Of a stretch of DNA of 64,000 nucleotides, positions 62,675 through 64,000 are shown one piece after another. The DNA is taken from contig NZ_CP024011.1 of the NCBI RefSeq assembly GCF_002688565.1, positions 2,418,001 through 2,482,000 on the forward strand. The letters run 5' to 3'. The notes under the pieces are model-generated. The model did no database searches and had not been told where the DNA came from. It saw only the letters and a list, made by a program, of their open reading frames with translations. Source of the stretch: Acinetobacter sp. LoGeW2-3 (lineage in GTDB: Bacteria; Pseudomonadota; Gammaproteobacteria; Pseudomonadales; Moraxellaceae). The stretch's first letter is position 1, and each line of letters begins with the position of its first letter. Both the position numbers and the translations under genes were made by a program.

Positions 62675-64000
<1,326 letters not shown>

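Overview
The window is chromosomal DNA of a gammaproteobacterium, almost certainly Acinetobacter or a close relative. The evidence is moderate-to-low GC, the rpsF-rpsR-rplI-dnaB-alr order, a complete cyoABCDE operon, a short BLUF photoreceptor of the BlsA size class, tandem glycine-zipper proteins, and a C4-like small RNA of a type I recall from Acinetobacter. Most of the window is core genome. I see no rRNA, tRNA, CRISPR array, insertion sequence or complete prophage.

Layout: (1) 1-2.3 kb: start of a membrane-anchored FMN glutamate-synthase-like protein and a WYL regulator. (2) 2.6-6.3 kb: a four-gene operon for the Anbu proteasome-like peptidase with its usual partners (circularly permuted ATP-grasp, alpha-E protein, transglutaminase), divergent from the WYL gene; a BLUF protein follows. 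(3) 6.8-10.9 kb: alr, dnaB, rplI, rpsR, rpsF. (4) 11.3-16.3 kb: cyoABCDE. (5) 16.6-25 kb: GYF-RDD membrane protein, ppsA with its divergent regulator ppsR, a shortened flavin-monooxygenase-like gene, a YiaA/B protein, a luciferase-like oxidoreductase and two glycine-zipper proteins. (6) 25.3-34.5 kb: prfA-prmC, a short-chain dehydrogenase, a stress-type flavin-binding protein, a TetR regulator, a MoeB/ThiF enzyme, an ABC1 kinase, folB with a divergent folK, and a lipoprotein. (7) 34.5-44.4 kb: a 25-residue membrane microprotein, coq7 with an LplT-like transporter, and tamA-tamB. (8) 44.4-48.5 kb: a frameshifted HNH gene, xseA-xseB and small lipoproteins. (9) 48.7-53.6 kb: acnB followed by an AT-rich two-gene cassette (EVE/PUA-like plus Mrr-type nuclease, then a membrane/coiled-coil protein), the best candidate for an undescribed defence module. 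(10) 53.7-64 kb: hydrolases, small membrane proteins, brnQ, map, the C4-like RNA, a LysR regulator, a sirtuin lacking the zinc module, and a PadR gene divergent from fadH with two matching 16-bp palindromes between them; fadH runs off the right edge.

Working together: core metabolism and respiration dominate (cytochrome bo3, aconitase, PEP synthase, CoQ7, FadH). The envelope is served by TamA/TamB, the LplT-like transporter and the glycine-zipper proteins. The accessory signal is thin and sits at 51.4-53.3 kb, at the HNH gene near 44.4-44.8 kb and at the C4-like RNA near 58.8 kb. Several start codons were reassigned here from ribosome-binding-site evidence (alr, cyoD, ppsR, the 28946 gene, map, the 59302 LysR gene and others). 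All family assignments are from reading the sequence; no database search was possible.
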